From contig SAPZ01000009.1 of the NCBI GenBank assembly GCA_004020875.1, forward strand, positions 186,001 through 250,000: 64,000 nucleotides of DNA. The letters run 5' to 3'. The notes under the pieces were generated by a model. It made no database searches. It was not told the DNA's origin and saw only the letters and a list, made by a program, of their open reading frames with translations. The position numbers and the translations under genes were made by a program. Shown here one piece after another: positions 37,344 through 46,000 of the stretch. This stretch comes from Mesorhizobium sp. (lineage in GTDB: Bacteria > Pseudomonadota > Alphaproteobacteria > Rhizobiales > Rhizobiaceae). Position 1 is the stretch's first letter; each line of letters starts with the position of its first letter.

Positions 37344-38549
37344 CTACTCTGCCGGCGCTTCGACAGCTTCACGCGCGCGGCCGAGCGTCAGCTTGGCCAG
37401 CGTGAAGGAGATCACGGCGCACAGCGTAATGCCGGCCACCATCGGCAGCGGCGTGCCGTCGAAGAAGATGCCGGCTACGCCCATCGCCAGCGCGCCGATT
37501 GCGAAATGCAGCGTGCCCATCAGCGCCGAGGCAGTGCCGGCGATCTCGCCATGCTCTTCCATCGCCAGCACCGAGGTGGTCGGGATGACGAGGCCAAGGA
37601 AGCCGTAGCCGACAAAGAGCAGCGCAGCCAGCACGTCTAGCCGGTCGACGCCCGCGGCCATGATCGCGAACAGCGCTACCATCACCGTGGCATAGCCGGT
37701 GACCGCCACCCAGACGACGCGCTTCAACCCGAAGCGGTCGGCGAGCATTCCCGTCAGCTGCGACATGCCGATGAAGGCGACCGCGTTGATCGAGAAGAAT
37801 ACGCTGTAGACCGACGGCGACAGCCCGTAATGGTCGATCAGGATGAAGGACGAGCTCGACAGATAAACGAAGAAGCTCGCAATGCCGAAGCCGGCGATCG
37901 CCACCAGGCCGAGGAAATTGCGGTCGCCCATCAGATACCGATAGCCCGCAAGCGCCGTTCCGAAGGACGAGCCGGCGCGCTCTTCGACCGGCCGCGTCTC
38001 CTTGAGCGAGGTGGCAAGCAGGATCGTGGCCAAGGCAGCCGCGCCCGTGACGGTCCAGAACACGGCACGCCAACCAAAACGCTCGATGATCTGGCTGCCG
38101 GTCAGCGGCGCCAGGATCGGCGACACCGAGAACACCAGCATCAGAAGCGACATCAGCTTGGCGGCCTCGTTGCCGGTGTGCAGGTCGCGCACGATGGCGC
38201 GCGGCACCGCCATGCCGGCGCTGGCGCCGAGGCCCTGCAGGAAGCGGAAGGCGATCAGCCACTCGATGTTGGGGGCCATGGCCGAGCCGACGCCTCCGAC
38301 CATGAACAGCGCGAGGCCGGCATAAAGCGGCGCCTTGCGGCCGACCATATCGGAGATCGGCCCGACGACGATCTGCCCGAAACCCATCGACAGGAAGAAG
38401 ATCAGAAGGCTCATCTGCACGGCGGCGGTGCCGGCATGGAGATCCTGGCCGATCGAAGGCAGAGCGGGGAGATACATATCGATGGCAAACGGACCGATTG
38501 CGGACAACAAGCCGAGCACGACCGCGATGCGGAGGAATTTGGGACTCAT
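37344..38549 (-). CDS. MFS drug efflux transporter, Bcr/CflA type
   Basis: The 401-residue protein has 12 predicted membrane helices and the Bcr/CflA opening AIDMYLPALPSIGQDL. MFS motif A is in GPISDMVGRKAPLYAG between helices 2 and 3. This group exports chloramphenicol, bicyclomycin and related compounds by proton antiport. I start at ATG 38549; a TTG six codons upstream is the alternative. A TetR regulator is divergent with a palindrome between, so regulation by an exported ligand is likely. Confidence 0.92.
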   Translation of the reverse strand: MSPKFLRIAVVLGLLSAIGPFAIDMYLPALPSIGQDLHAGTAAVQMSLLIFFLSMGFGQIVVGPISDMVGRKAPLYAGLALFMVGGVGSAMAPNIEWLIAFRFLQGLGASAGMAVPRAIVRDLHTGNEAAKLMSLLMLVFSVSPILAPLTGSQIIERFGWRAVFWTVTGAAALATILLATSLKETRPVEERAGSSFGTALAGYRYLMGDRNFLGLVAIAGFGIASFFVYLSSSSFILIDHYGLSPSVYSVFFSINAVAFIGMSQLTGMLADRFGLKRVVWVAVTGYATVMVALFAIMAAGVDRLDVLAALLFVGYGFLGLVIPTTSVLAMEEHGEIAGTASALMGTLHFAIGALAMGVAGIFFDGTPLPMVAGITLCAVISFTLAKLTLGRAREAVEAPAE

Positions 38550-38702
38550 GATAAAGGCTCTTTTCAATCTGGTTTGCCGCCCCGAATTCGGGCGTCCAAA
38601 ACCCAGGACGTTCCATCCCGTAGCAATCCGACACCGAAGAGCGCCATCATTCGTCTCGTAAGAGCGAATGTGGACGGCTCTCGAAGCTCGGAATTCCCAT
38701 TA

Positions 38703-38714
38703 TTGTGTCCACAA
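38703..38714. promoter_or_regulatory. Palindrome between the MFS pump and TetR genes
   Basis: TTGTG-TC-CACAA is a perfect 12-base inverted repeat in the 213-base divergent region, 49 bases before the TetR start. It is a candidate TetR operator. Confidence 0.45.
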
Positions 38715-38762
38715 ATTTAGACGCCCTTGTCCAATTCGTCAATCACAGCTATATAGATTTCG

Positions 38763-39446
38763 ATGAAGCACGGCGTTTCTCCTGACACTTTCCCGCCTCG
38801 CAGCCACGAGGCCAAGCGCGTGTCGGTGGTTGATGCGGCCGCTTCCGTCTTCTGCCGCGAAGGCTATGCCGGCGCCAACATCGACCTGATCGCGGCCGAG
38901 GCCGGCGTGTCGAGGCAGACGGTCTACAACCATCATGGCGACAAGGAAAAGCTCTTCGTCGCCGTGGTTCGCGACCTGACGGAGCGCTGCAATGCCGGCA
39001 TCTTCGCCACCATAGGCAGTTTCCCCGACCAACCCACGGACCTGGAAGCGGACCTGATCGCCTTCGCCGTACACATGAACCGCAATTGCATCTGCAACCG
39101 CGACGGCCGTTTCCTGCGCAAGCTGATCCAGGCCGAAGGCGAGCGTTACCCGGAACTGTTTGCCGAATGGCGCGAACAGGGGCCTGGCCGCACCTGGTCG
39201 GCGCTTGCCGCGCGCTTCGCCCGGCTCGCCCTCGCCGGGCATCTTTCGATCGGCGACCCTGACGTCGCGGCGCGGCAGTTCCTCGCGCTCGTCAACGCCG
39301 AGCTTCAGACCACGTTCATGTTGGGCGGCATGCCTACCGAGGAAGAGGTGCTGCGCTCCGCCACCAACGGCGTGCGGACCTTTCTTAGCGCCTTCGCCAA
39401 GAAGAAGTCGCCAGCCGGCAAACAGGCGGCGCTCGTTCACGCCTGA
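38763..39446 (+). CDS. TetR family repressor, divergent from the MFS pump
   Basis: The 227-residue protein has the TetR helix-turn-helix at about residues 20-65 (VVDAAASVFCREGYAGANIDLIAAEAGVSRQTVYNHHGDKEKLF region) and a C-terminal ligand domain of the AcrR-C type (FLALVNAELQTTFMLGG). The usual role is repression of the adjacent exporter until ligand binds. The three cysteines CNRDGRF/CICN in the ligand domain are unusual but not enough to infer redox sensing. Confidence 0.9.
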   Translation: MKHGVSPDTFPPRSHEAKRVSVVDAAASVFCREGYAGANIDLIAAEAGVSRQTVYNHHGDKEKLFVAVVRDLTERCNAGIFATIGSFPDQPTDLEADLIAFAVHMNRNCICNRDGRFLRKLIQAEGERYPELFAEWREQGPGRTWSALAARFARLALAGHLSIGDPDVAARQFLALVNAELQTTFMLGGMPTEEEVLRSATNGVRTFLSAFAKKKSPAGKQAALVHA

Positions 39447-39563
39447 GCGATCAAAATCGCTGGCACCCCTCTTGGCCTCACGGCTTTGCGCCTATATGCG
39501 GTTTACGCCGCGCTCAAGCTTGATTACAGCTATGCGGACGATTCAACGGAACCCGACCATCAC

Positions 39564-40094
39564 ATGGCCGACGACCATATCCGCTACGACATTCTGGCCC
39601 AGGAGGCTCTGCGCGGCGTCATGCGCAAGGTCCTGGCCGAAGTCGCGCGCACTGGCCTTCCGGGCAATCATCACTTCTTCATCACCTTCCTGACCGGCGC
39701 GCCGGGCGTGCGCATCTCCTCCAGGCTGCGCGAGCGCTATCCTGAGCAGATGACCATCGTCATCCAGTTCCAGTATTGGGACCTCAAGGTGACGGATGCC
39801 GGCTTCGAGGTCGGACTTTCCTTCTCCGACGTTCCGGAAAAGCTCGAAATCCCCTTCTCCGCCGTGCGCGGCTTCTACGATCCGTCCGTCAATTTCGAAC
39901 TCGAATTCGACGTGAAGACGGAGAGCGTCGAAGACGAGGTCGCCGCTCCGGCGCCCGAACCGATCGCCGTCGTTCCGGAGAAGAAGCCGGAAACCAAGAA
40001 GAAGGCCGCCGAGGCCGAGAAGAAGCCGGCGGTCGCCGACACCGGCGGCAAGGGTGCCGACGTCGTTTCGCTCGACGCCTTCCGCAAGAAATAG
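39564..40094 (+). CDS. sspB: SspB, ClpXP adaptor for ssrA-tagged proteins (alpha type)
   Basis: The 176-residue protein has the alphaproteobacterial SspB substrate-binding domain (IRYDILAQEALRGVMRKVL, then HHFFITFLTGAPGVRIS and MTIVIQFQYWDL), a long charged linker rich in Glu, Lys, Pro and Ala (about residues 120-160) and a conserved tail VVSLDAFRKK that docks on ClpX. It brings tagged proteins made by the tmRNA system to ClpXP. ATG 39564 was chosen because upstream residues do not match the family. Two small genes follow at 9 and 8 bases and likely share its message. Confidence 0.93.
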   Translation: MADDHIRYDILAQEALRGVMRKVLAEVARTGLPGNHHFFITFLTGAPGVRISSRLRERYPEQMTIVIQFQYWDLKVTDAGFEVGLSFSDVPEKLEIPFSAVRGFYDPSVNFELEFDVKTESVEDEVAAPAPEPIAVVPEKKPETKKKAAEAEKKPAVADTGGKGADVVSLDAFRKK

Positions 40095-40103
40095 CACGGC
40101 GCC

Positions 40104-40301
40104 ATGGGCGAGGTCGTCAATCTCCGCCAGGCCCGCAAGCAGAGAGCGCGCAGCGAGAAGGAACGCCAGGCGAGCGAGAACCGAGCACTGCACGGCCGCT
40201 CGAAGGCGGAGCGCGAGCGCGACCGGCTGACGTCGGAGAAGGCCGAAAAATTCGTGGCAGGCCATCGCCGGGAAAAACCCGACGACCCGGGCAAGCGCTG
40301 A
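40104..40301 (+). CDS. DUF4169 family small basic protein
   Basis: The 65-residue protein begins MGEVVNLRQARKQRAR, the DUF4169 signature, and is almost entirely charged and helical (ERERDRLTSEKAEKF). Function is unknown. Its position nine bases after sspB and eight before a ribbon-helix-helix gene indicates one operon. The composition suggests a nucleic-acid or protein tether. Confidence 0.85.
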   Translation: MGEVVNLRQARKQRARSEKERQASENRALHGRSKAERERDRLTSEKAEKFVAGHRREKPDDPGKR

Positions 40302-40309
40302 GCCCTGCG

Positions 40310-40537
40310 ATGGCCGCGGTCGAAAAGCGTTCGGTAACGATCCGCGGTCACCGCACCAGTTTTTCCCTGGAGCAGCCCTTCTATGACGACCTCGTCGCCA
40401 TCGCCGCGCAACGTTCGCTGTCGCTCGCGGCCCTGGTCGCAGAAATCGACGAGACGCGCACCCGCGACGCCAACCTGTCATCCGCGCTGAGACTCTATGT
40501 GCTGGCTTGGGCGAAGCGCGGCGGCAACGAGACCTAG
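40310..40537 (+). CDS. Ribbon-helix-helix domain protein
   Basis: The 75-residue protein reads KRSVTIRGHRTSFSLEQPFYDDL at the start, the beta strand and first helix of a ribbon-helix-helix fold, followed by LSLAALVAEIDETR. Members of this RHH_4 type bind DNA or act as antitoxin-like partners, though no toxin gene is adjacent. It ends the sspB-DUF4169-RHH unit and its stop overlaps the stop of the convergent ClC gene by four bases. Confidence 0.82.
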   Translation: MAAVEKRSVTIRGHRTSFSLEQPFYDDLVAIAAQRSLSLAALVAEIDETRTRDANLSSALRLYVLAWAKRGGNET

Positions 40538-42399
40538 ACCGCGCCGTCGCTGACGCTTTGTTGCGCCTCCTTGCGCTGCGCGCCAAAGCTGAGCAAGGCG
40601 GTGCGGTCGCGCTCCTCCGCCTGCTTTTTCGACCTGACCCGCATCATGTCTTTCCAGCCGATATAGCCGATGAGCCGCTCGTCCTCGCGTGAGACCACAG
40701 GCAGATGCGAGACATTGGCAGTGAGCAGCTTGTCGGAAAGCGCCTCCAGATATTCGTCCGGATAAGCGAGCGTGATCTTGCTGCCGGCGAGCAGCTCGCC
40801 GAGGGTCGCCTTGCGATGCTTGCCGTTGCGACGCCAGCGCAAGATCGCCGGCGGATCGATGACGCCGAGTACATGGCCCGCTTCATCGGTCACCGGGAAG
40901 CTCGGATGCCGCGTGTCCGGCGCTGTCAGGAAGGTCGCCGCGCCATGCAGTGTCATCGTCGCCGGCACGCTCTCGACCTTGGTCGTCATCACTTCCTTGA
41001 CCCTGGTCAGGGCAAACGGATCGACGCGGTATTCGCGCACGAGATGGTGCCCGCGCCGCGCCACCTTCTCGGTCAGGATCGAGCGCTTCATCGACAGCAC
41101 GGTGACCGCATGGGCGGTGGCGCAGGCCGCGATCAGCGGCACCAGAACATGCGTGTTGCCGGTGAGCTCGGTGGCGAAGAAGGTGGCAGTCAGCGGTGCG
41201 CGCATTGTGCCCCCCATGGTCGCGGCCATTGCCAGCAGCGGCCAGAAGCCGGGGCTCGCCTCGGGCAGGACGCCTGACAACACCGCTCCCATCGCGCCGC
41301 CCATGATGAGCAGCGGCGCCAGCACACCGCCCGATGTGCCGGATCCCAGCGCAACCGACCAGATAATGGCCTTCACCACCAGAAGCAGCAGCGCGGCGGT
41401 TGCGACCGTGTGGCCGTCGAGCATGTTGGCGATGTTGTCGTAGCCGACGCCAAGCGCGTGCGGCTCGATCAGGCCGCCGATGCCGACCACCAGGCCGCCG
41501 ATCATCGGCCACCACATCCAGTGTATCGGCAGCTTCAGGAAGGCGTCCTCGCAGGCGTAGACCAATTGCGTCAGCAATCCCGAAAGCAAACCGGCGCAAA
41601 TGCCGACCAGCACCCAGCCGGCCAGCCCGGCGATCGATGCCTCCATGGTGCCAGAGAACGGAAAGATCGGACTTGGCAGGTGCAGCAGGGTGCGCTCGAC
41701 TTCCGCGACGATCGCGGCGACCGCGACTGGGATGAAGCTGCGCGGCGTCCATTCGAACAAAAGCAGCTCGACGGCGAGCATGATGGCGGCGATCGGCGTG
41801 CCGAACACCGTCGTCATGCCGGCCGCGGCGCCCGCCACCAGCAGCGTCTTGCGCTCATTGTCGCTGACCGGCAGCATCTGCGCAATCAGCGAGCCGATGG
41901 CGCCGCCGGTCATGATGATCGGGCCTTCGGCGCCGAACGGTCCGCCCGAGCCGATCGAGATCGCCGACGACAACGGCTTCAGCACCGCGACCTTGGCGTC
42001 GAGCCGCGAGCGTCCGAGCAGGATCGCCTCGATGGCTTCGGGAATGCCGTGGCCGCGGATCTTCTCGCTGCCGAAGCGTGCCATTAGGCCGATGATCAGC
42101 GCGCCGATCACCGGCACGATCACCGCGGCGAGCCCAAGCGGCGTATCTTCGAGCTTGAGGTCGGCAAGAGAGAACTGGCCGAAATAGGCGATGTTGGTGG
42201 CAAGCCTGATGAGCTTCAGGAGCACGATGCCGGCGAACAGCCCGGCAGTCGCCACCACCACGGCGATGGCCGCGATGATGAGCACGCGAGGGTCGGTCGT
42301 GAAGTCGCGAAGATGGCCGTTGCCGGCGTGGGCGGATTTCATGTTGGGAACCTGAGCTTTCTGGCGGCGCGAAGACCGTCCGGTTTCAGCCGGCGTCAT
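40534..42399 (-). CDS. ClC-family chloride channel/antiporter with CBS domains
   Basis: The 621-residue protein has the ClC membrane domain, with filter motifs GSGGPFGAEGPIIMTGG (GSGIP and GREGP analogues) and GTSGGVLAPLLIMGGAMG (GXFXP analogue), and two C-terminal CBS domains (about residues 460-590; VKEVMTTKVESVP and the LPVVSREDERLIGYIGW end). The tail is cytoplasmic and charged. A glutamate in GAEGP matches the gating glutamate. The first ATG (42399) lies inside an operator-like palindrome, so the start may be the ATG at 42342. It is divergent from a MarR regulator. Confidence 0.92.
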   Translation of the reverse strand: MTPAETGRSSRRQKAQVPNMKSAHAGNGHLRDFTTDPRVLIIAAIAVVVATAGLFAGIVLLKLIRLATNIAYFGQFSLADLKLEDTPLGLAAVIVPVIGALIIGLMARFGSEKIRGHGIPEAIEAILLGRSRLDAKVAVLKPLSSAISIGSGGPFGAEGPIIMTGGAIGSLIAQMLPVSDNERKTLLVAGAAAGMTTVFGTPIAAIMLAVELLLFEWTPRSFIPVAVAAIVAEVERTLLHLPSPIFPFSGTMEASIAGLAGWVLVGICAGLLSGLLTQLVYACEDAFLKLPIHWMWWPMIGGLVVGIGGLIEPHALGVGYDNIANMLDGHTVATAALLLLVVKAIIWSVALGSGTSGGVLAPLLIMGGAMGAVLSGVLPEASPGFWPLLAMAATMGGTMRAPLTATFFATELTGNTHVLVPLIAACATAHAVTVLSMKRSILTEKVARRGHHLVREYRVDPFALTRVKEVMTTKVESVPATMTLHGAATFLTAPDTRHPSFPVTDEAGHVLGVIDPPAILRWRRNGKHRKATLGELLAGSKITLAYPDEYLEALSDKLLTANVSHLPVVSREDERLIGYIGWKDMMRVRSKKQAEERDRTALLSFGAQRKEAQQSVSDGAV

Positions 42400-42414
42400 A
42401 TCGTAATACGATAT
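42398..42414. promoter_or_regulatory. Perfect palindrome at the ClC gene start, candidate MarR operator
   Basis: ATATCGTA-A-TACGATAT is a 17-base perfect inverted repeat. It overlaps the first possible ATG of the ClC gene and lies in the region divergent with a MarR-type gene, which normally binds sites of this length and symmetry. Confidence 0.6.
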
Positions 42415-42531
42415 AATCCTTCAAGGTCGTTTTTCGATCATCGATCCGCGTCATTTTGAACAACGATCGCGTCGGGCTCCGAACTTTGAAAAGAGTTTGA
42501 GCTTTGACGGCAAAGAGCCATAAGTCGAAAA

Positions 42532-42966
42532 ATGACATCTCCGCCGAAAAAGCCACGCCCCGCCATCAGCCAGGCCGACTACCAGCGGCTGTCGCAGTTC
42601 CGTTACCTGATCCGCCGCTTCCTCGAATTCAGCCAGGTCCAGGCGGATGAGGCGGGACTCACGCCACGCCAGCACCAGGCGCTGCTGGCGATCAAAGGAT
42701 TTCCAGGCGGCGCACCGGTGGCGGTGGGCGATCTCGCCGAGCGGCTGCGCATTCGCCACCATAGCGCGGTGGAACTGGTGAACCGCCTTGCCGAGGCAGG
42801 CCTGGTCATACGCGATCAGGACAAGAGCGATCACCGCCGCGTCCTGCTGCAGCTCACCCCTTTGGCCGACGATCGCCTGGCCGAATTGTCGGCAGCGCAT
42901 CTCGACGAGCTTTCGCGCATCGAGCCGATGCTGCGGCGTCTGCTTTCGCGCCAGGAAGAGTCCTAG
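42532..42966 (+). CDS. MarR family regulator, divergent from the ClC channel gene
   Basis: The 144-residue protein shows the MarR winged helix (TPRQHQALLAIKGF, then AVGDLAERLRIRHHSAVELVNRLAEAGLV, about residues 42-88, and the wing DQDKSDHRRVLLQLT). Helices at both ends make the dimer interface. Its likely target is the ClC gene through the palindrome upstream. No ligand can be inferred. The stop is 43 bases from the convergent AsmA-like gene. Confidence 0.9.
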   Translation: MTSPPKKPRPAISQADYQRLSQFRYLIRRFLEFSQVQADEAGLTPRQHQALLAIKGFPGGAPVAVGDLAERLRIRHHSAVELVNRLAEAGLVIRDQDKSDHRRVLLQLTPLADDRLAELSAAHLDELSRIEPMLRRLLSRQEES

Positions 42967-43009
42967 GCTCCGCACTTCGACAAGCTCCGCCACGCGTGCG
43001 GCGTAAAAC

Positions 43010-46000
43010 TCAACCGCCGTCGAGCGACTTCAACAAATTATCGATCGTGAACGGGTTGGCCTTTGGTTTTGCCGGCGCGGGGGTCGAACCGTCATTGACG
43101 CCGGGCAGCGACTGGTCGGTCTTTGGCGCCTGCTCGGCCGCCCTGCGTGCTGCTTCCAGCTTCGCCTGCTCGGCCTTCTTGCGATCGGCCTCGGCCTGCG
43201 CCTTGGCCGCCACGTCCGCGGCCCGCTGCTCGGCCTCCGCCCTCGCCTGCGCATCGGCCTGGGCCTTAGCATCCGCTTCGGCCTGCGCCTTGGCGTCGGC
43301 TTCCGCCTTCGCTCTCGCTTCTTCGTCGGCCTTGGCCTTTGCCTCGGCCTCGGCCTGTGCCTGTGCTTCGGCTCTCGCCCTGGCTTCCGCCTCGGCCTTC
43401 TGCCGCGCCTCTTCCTCTTGCCGGCGCAACTCCTCGGCCGCCTTGTCGCGCTCCATCTGCAGCGCCGCGTAATAGCGCACCTCGCGCCGCAGCCGCTGCT
43501 TTTCGAGCAGCGCCGCCTGCATCGCTTCGACCCGCTGCTGCTCCTTCTCCAGCGCGCGCTGCGTGAGGAACTGCGCCAGCGGACCGCTGTCGAACTGAAG
43601 CACGGTCGCCCCAAGCGGACCGGCCAGGCTGAAATTGAGAGCAGGCTCGGAACCGACCAGTGACTCGTCGCCGGGGCGGTAGGTCAGTGTTCCCTTTGCC
43701 GTGACGGTGCTCGTGTTGAGATCGGCGGCCACGTCGGCGGACAAGGTCGCGCCGGGATTGTCGAGGCTGATCGGCGGCGCCCGCACCGTACCGTTGGCGA
43801 CGGTGAAGGCCACATCGGCGTCGCCGGCGACGAAACTGCCCTCCCCGGCGATCTGCGGCGCGAACTCCGCCGTCTTGGCCGTGTCGATATCACGCCCGAT
43901 CGCGTCGGCCTTCGCGATGATGGCGGCAAAGCCGTCCGGATTGATGCCGTCCACCTTCAATCCCTTCAGCGCCGCGGTGCCCGATCCGGACAGAGCCGCA
44001 ATCATGGCGTCGACCGATTTGCCGCTGGTCGACAGCGCCGCTGAAAGATCGCCGCTGCCGCCGATACCGGCGCCCGGCAGGACCGCGGAAAGATCGCTGC
44101 CGGCCAGCCTCATCTGGCCGGAGAACAGGCCGGTGCCCTCCGTATTCTTCAGCTCGAACAGGCCGGTCAGATCGCCGCCATAGAGCTTCGCCTTGAGGTC
44201 GGAGACGTGGATGCCTTCGTGATCGAGCTTCAGCGAGAAGGCGGCGTCATGCGCAGTCGCGAATGGCCCGACGGTCAGCGCCGATGTGTTGAGATCGAGA
44301 TCGGCGTTGAACGGCAGGGTCGATTTTTGGCTGAACGGCGTCGTTGGCCATCCGCCCTTGGGCGGCGCGAAGGACTGGTCGCCGAACAGCGAGACCGCCA
44401 GCGGGTCGAGGTCAAGCCCGTCGAGCGCCAGCGCCCCGGCAAGATGCGGCAGCCCGTCCTTGGCGTCGATGTTGATGTCGCCGGACAGCGCCGCCTTGTC
44501 TATCGAGCCGGTGAGACCACTCAGCACCAAAAGCCCGTTGCCGAAATCGGCATCGGCCGCCAGGGACATCGACGTCCCGGTCCCCATGCCGGGCAGGCCT
44601 ACCCCCGTCGTCATCAACCAAGGCTCGATGTCGGCGGCATCGAGATTGACCTTGCCCTTGGCGGTGGCGCCTTGCGCCGTATCGGCTACGGTTCCGTCGA
44701 AGCTCGCCCTGAAATCGTCGGCGGTCAGGTTGAAGTTCGTCGCAAGACCGCCGGCGATCGAGCCCTTCGCCGAGACGTCTGTGTTGGCGTGGCCGAGCAT
44801 GCCTAGCGGCAGCGCCGGCAGGCCGTAAAGCGCCAGCAGCGTCGTGGCATTGTCGTTGCGGGCGTTGAAGGTGATCGACACCGGCGCCTCGGAGAGCTTG
44901 TCCGCGCTTCCCTTGCCGGAGAGTGACGCCGAGAAGGCCGAGCCGCCGGCCTTGCCCTGGGCCGAGAGCGCCAGGCCCGTGGTGCCGTCGCCATTCTCGG
45001 CGGCGCTGGTCAAGAGATCGATGCGCGCGTCCTGGAACAGCTCGGGATAGGCCGCCGCGCGGCTTGCCAGGCCTTTGAGCATGGCATTGTCGGGGTAATG
45101 CTCGGCCGCGACATCGATCAGCGGCTTGAGGTCCACCGCCACCACAGAAGCGTTGAGCTTGCCGGTCGGGCTTTGCGGAAAGTCCTTGACCCGGCCCGTG
45201 GCGCTGATCGAGGCGCCGGCCAGGCCGCCGATCGACAGCCGATCGATCTCGAGCAGGCCCTCGCGCAGCCGCAGCGCCGTGTCGACGGTGTCGGCCCTGA
45301 GCCCGACGGCGCTGACCGGGCCTGCCTTGATCTGGAAATCGAGATCGCGATCCGAAAAGCGATTGGCGCCCTTGTCGCTGATGAAGATCGAGGCGAAGGC
45401 CGCGAGCCCGTCGAGGTCCATCTCGCCGCCTGTCAGTCGCATCAGCACGGAAGGCCTGGCACCGTCCGGCTGGCTGGAGTCGATGCTGCCGGAAAATCTC
45501 GCCTTGCCGAGAATCAGTTCTAGGTCGCTGAAGGACTGCCGGTTCTCGCTGAGGTCGACCTTGGCCTTGAAGCCTGCCGCGGGCAGCCGGCGGATCGCCT
45601 CGTCGACATCCTTGGACAGCCAGGCAGCAAAACCGGAAGGCTGTGCGACAGCGAGCAGCAGTGAGCCGGTGAAGCCGAAATGGTCCTCGACGCTCAGCAT
45701 GCCGTCGGCTTCGAGCGTCGTGCGGCCCGGCAGCGTCGCGGCAAGCGACTTGACCGACCAGCCTCCTTCGACGGGCTCGGCCGACAGTCGCACGTCTCGC
45801 ACCGTCGTGTCGCCCGCCACCACCGCCGGCAGCCTGACCTCGAGCGTGCCCGGTATCGTCGGCTTCGGCATGTGTTGCAGCGTCTGCTCGAAGGCCGCGA
45901 TGCGCTGGTCGAGCGTGAAACCTGAACCGGAGGCTCCGCCGACGGCTTCGTCGAACTGCACCTGCGCCCCGCTGGCCTCGACCGCGAAATGCGGCTTCAG

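Noticed and set aside
43130..43450. Tandem-looking repeats that could suggest a CRISPR array or minisatellite
   Set aside because: They are GC-rich codons for the Ala-Glu-Lys-Arg helix of the AsmA-like protein, not evenly spaced repeats with unique spacers.
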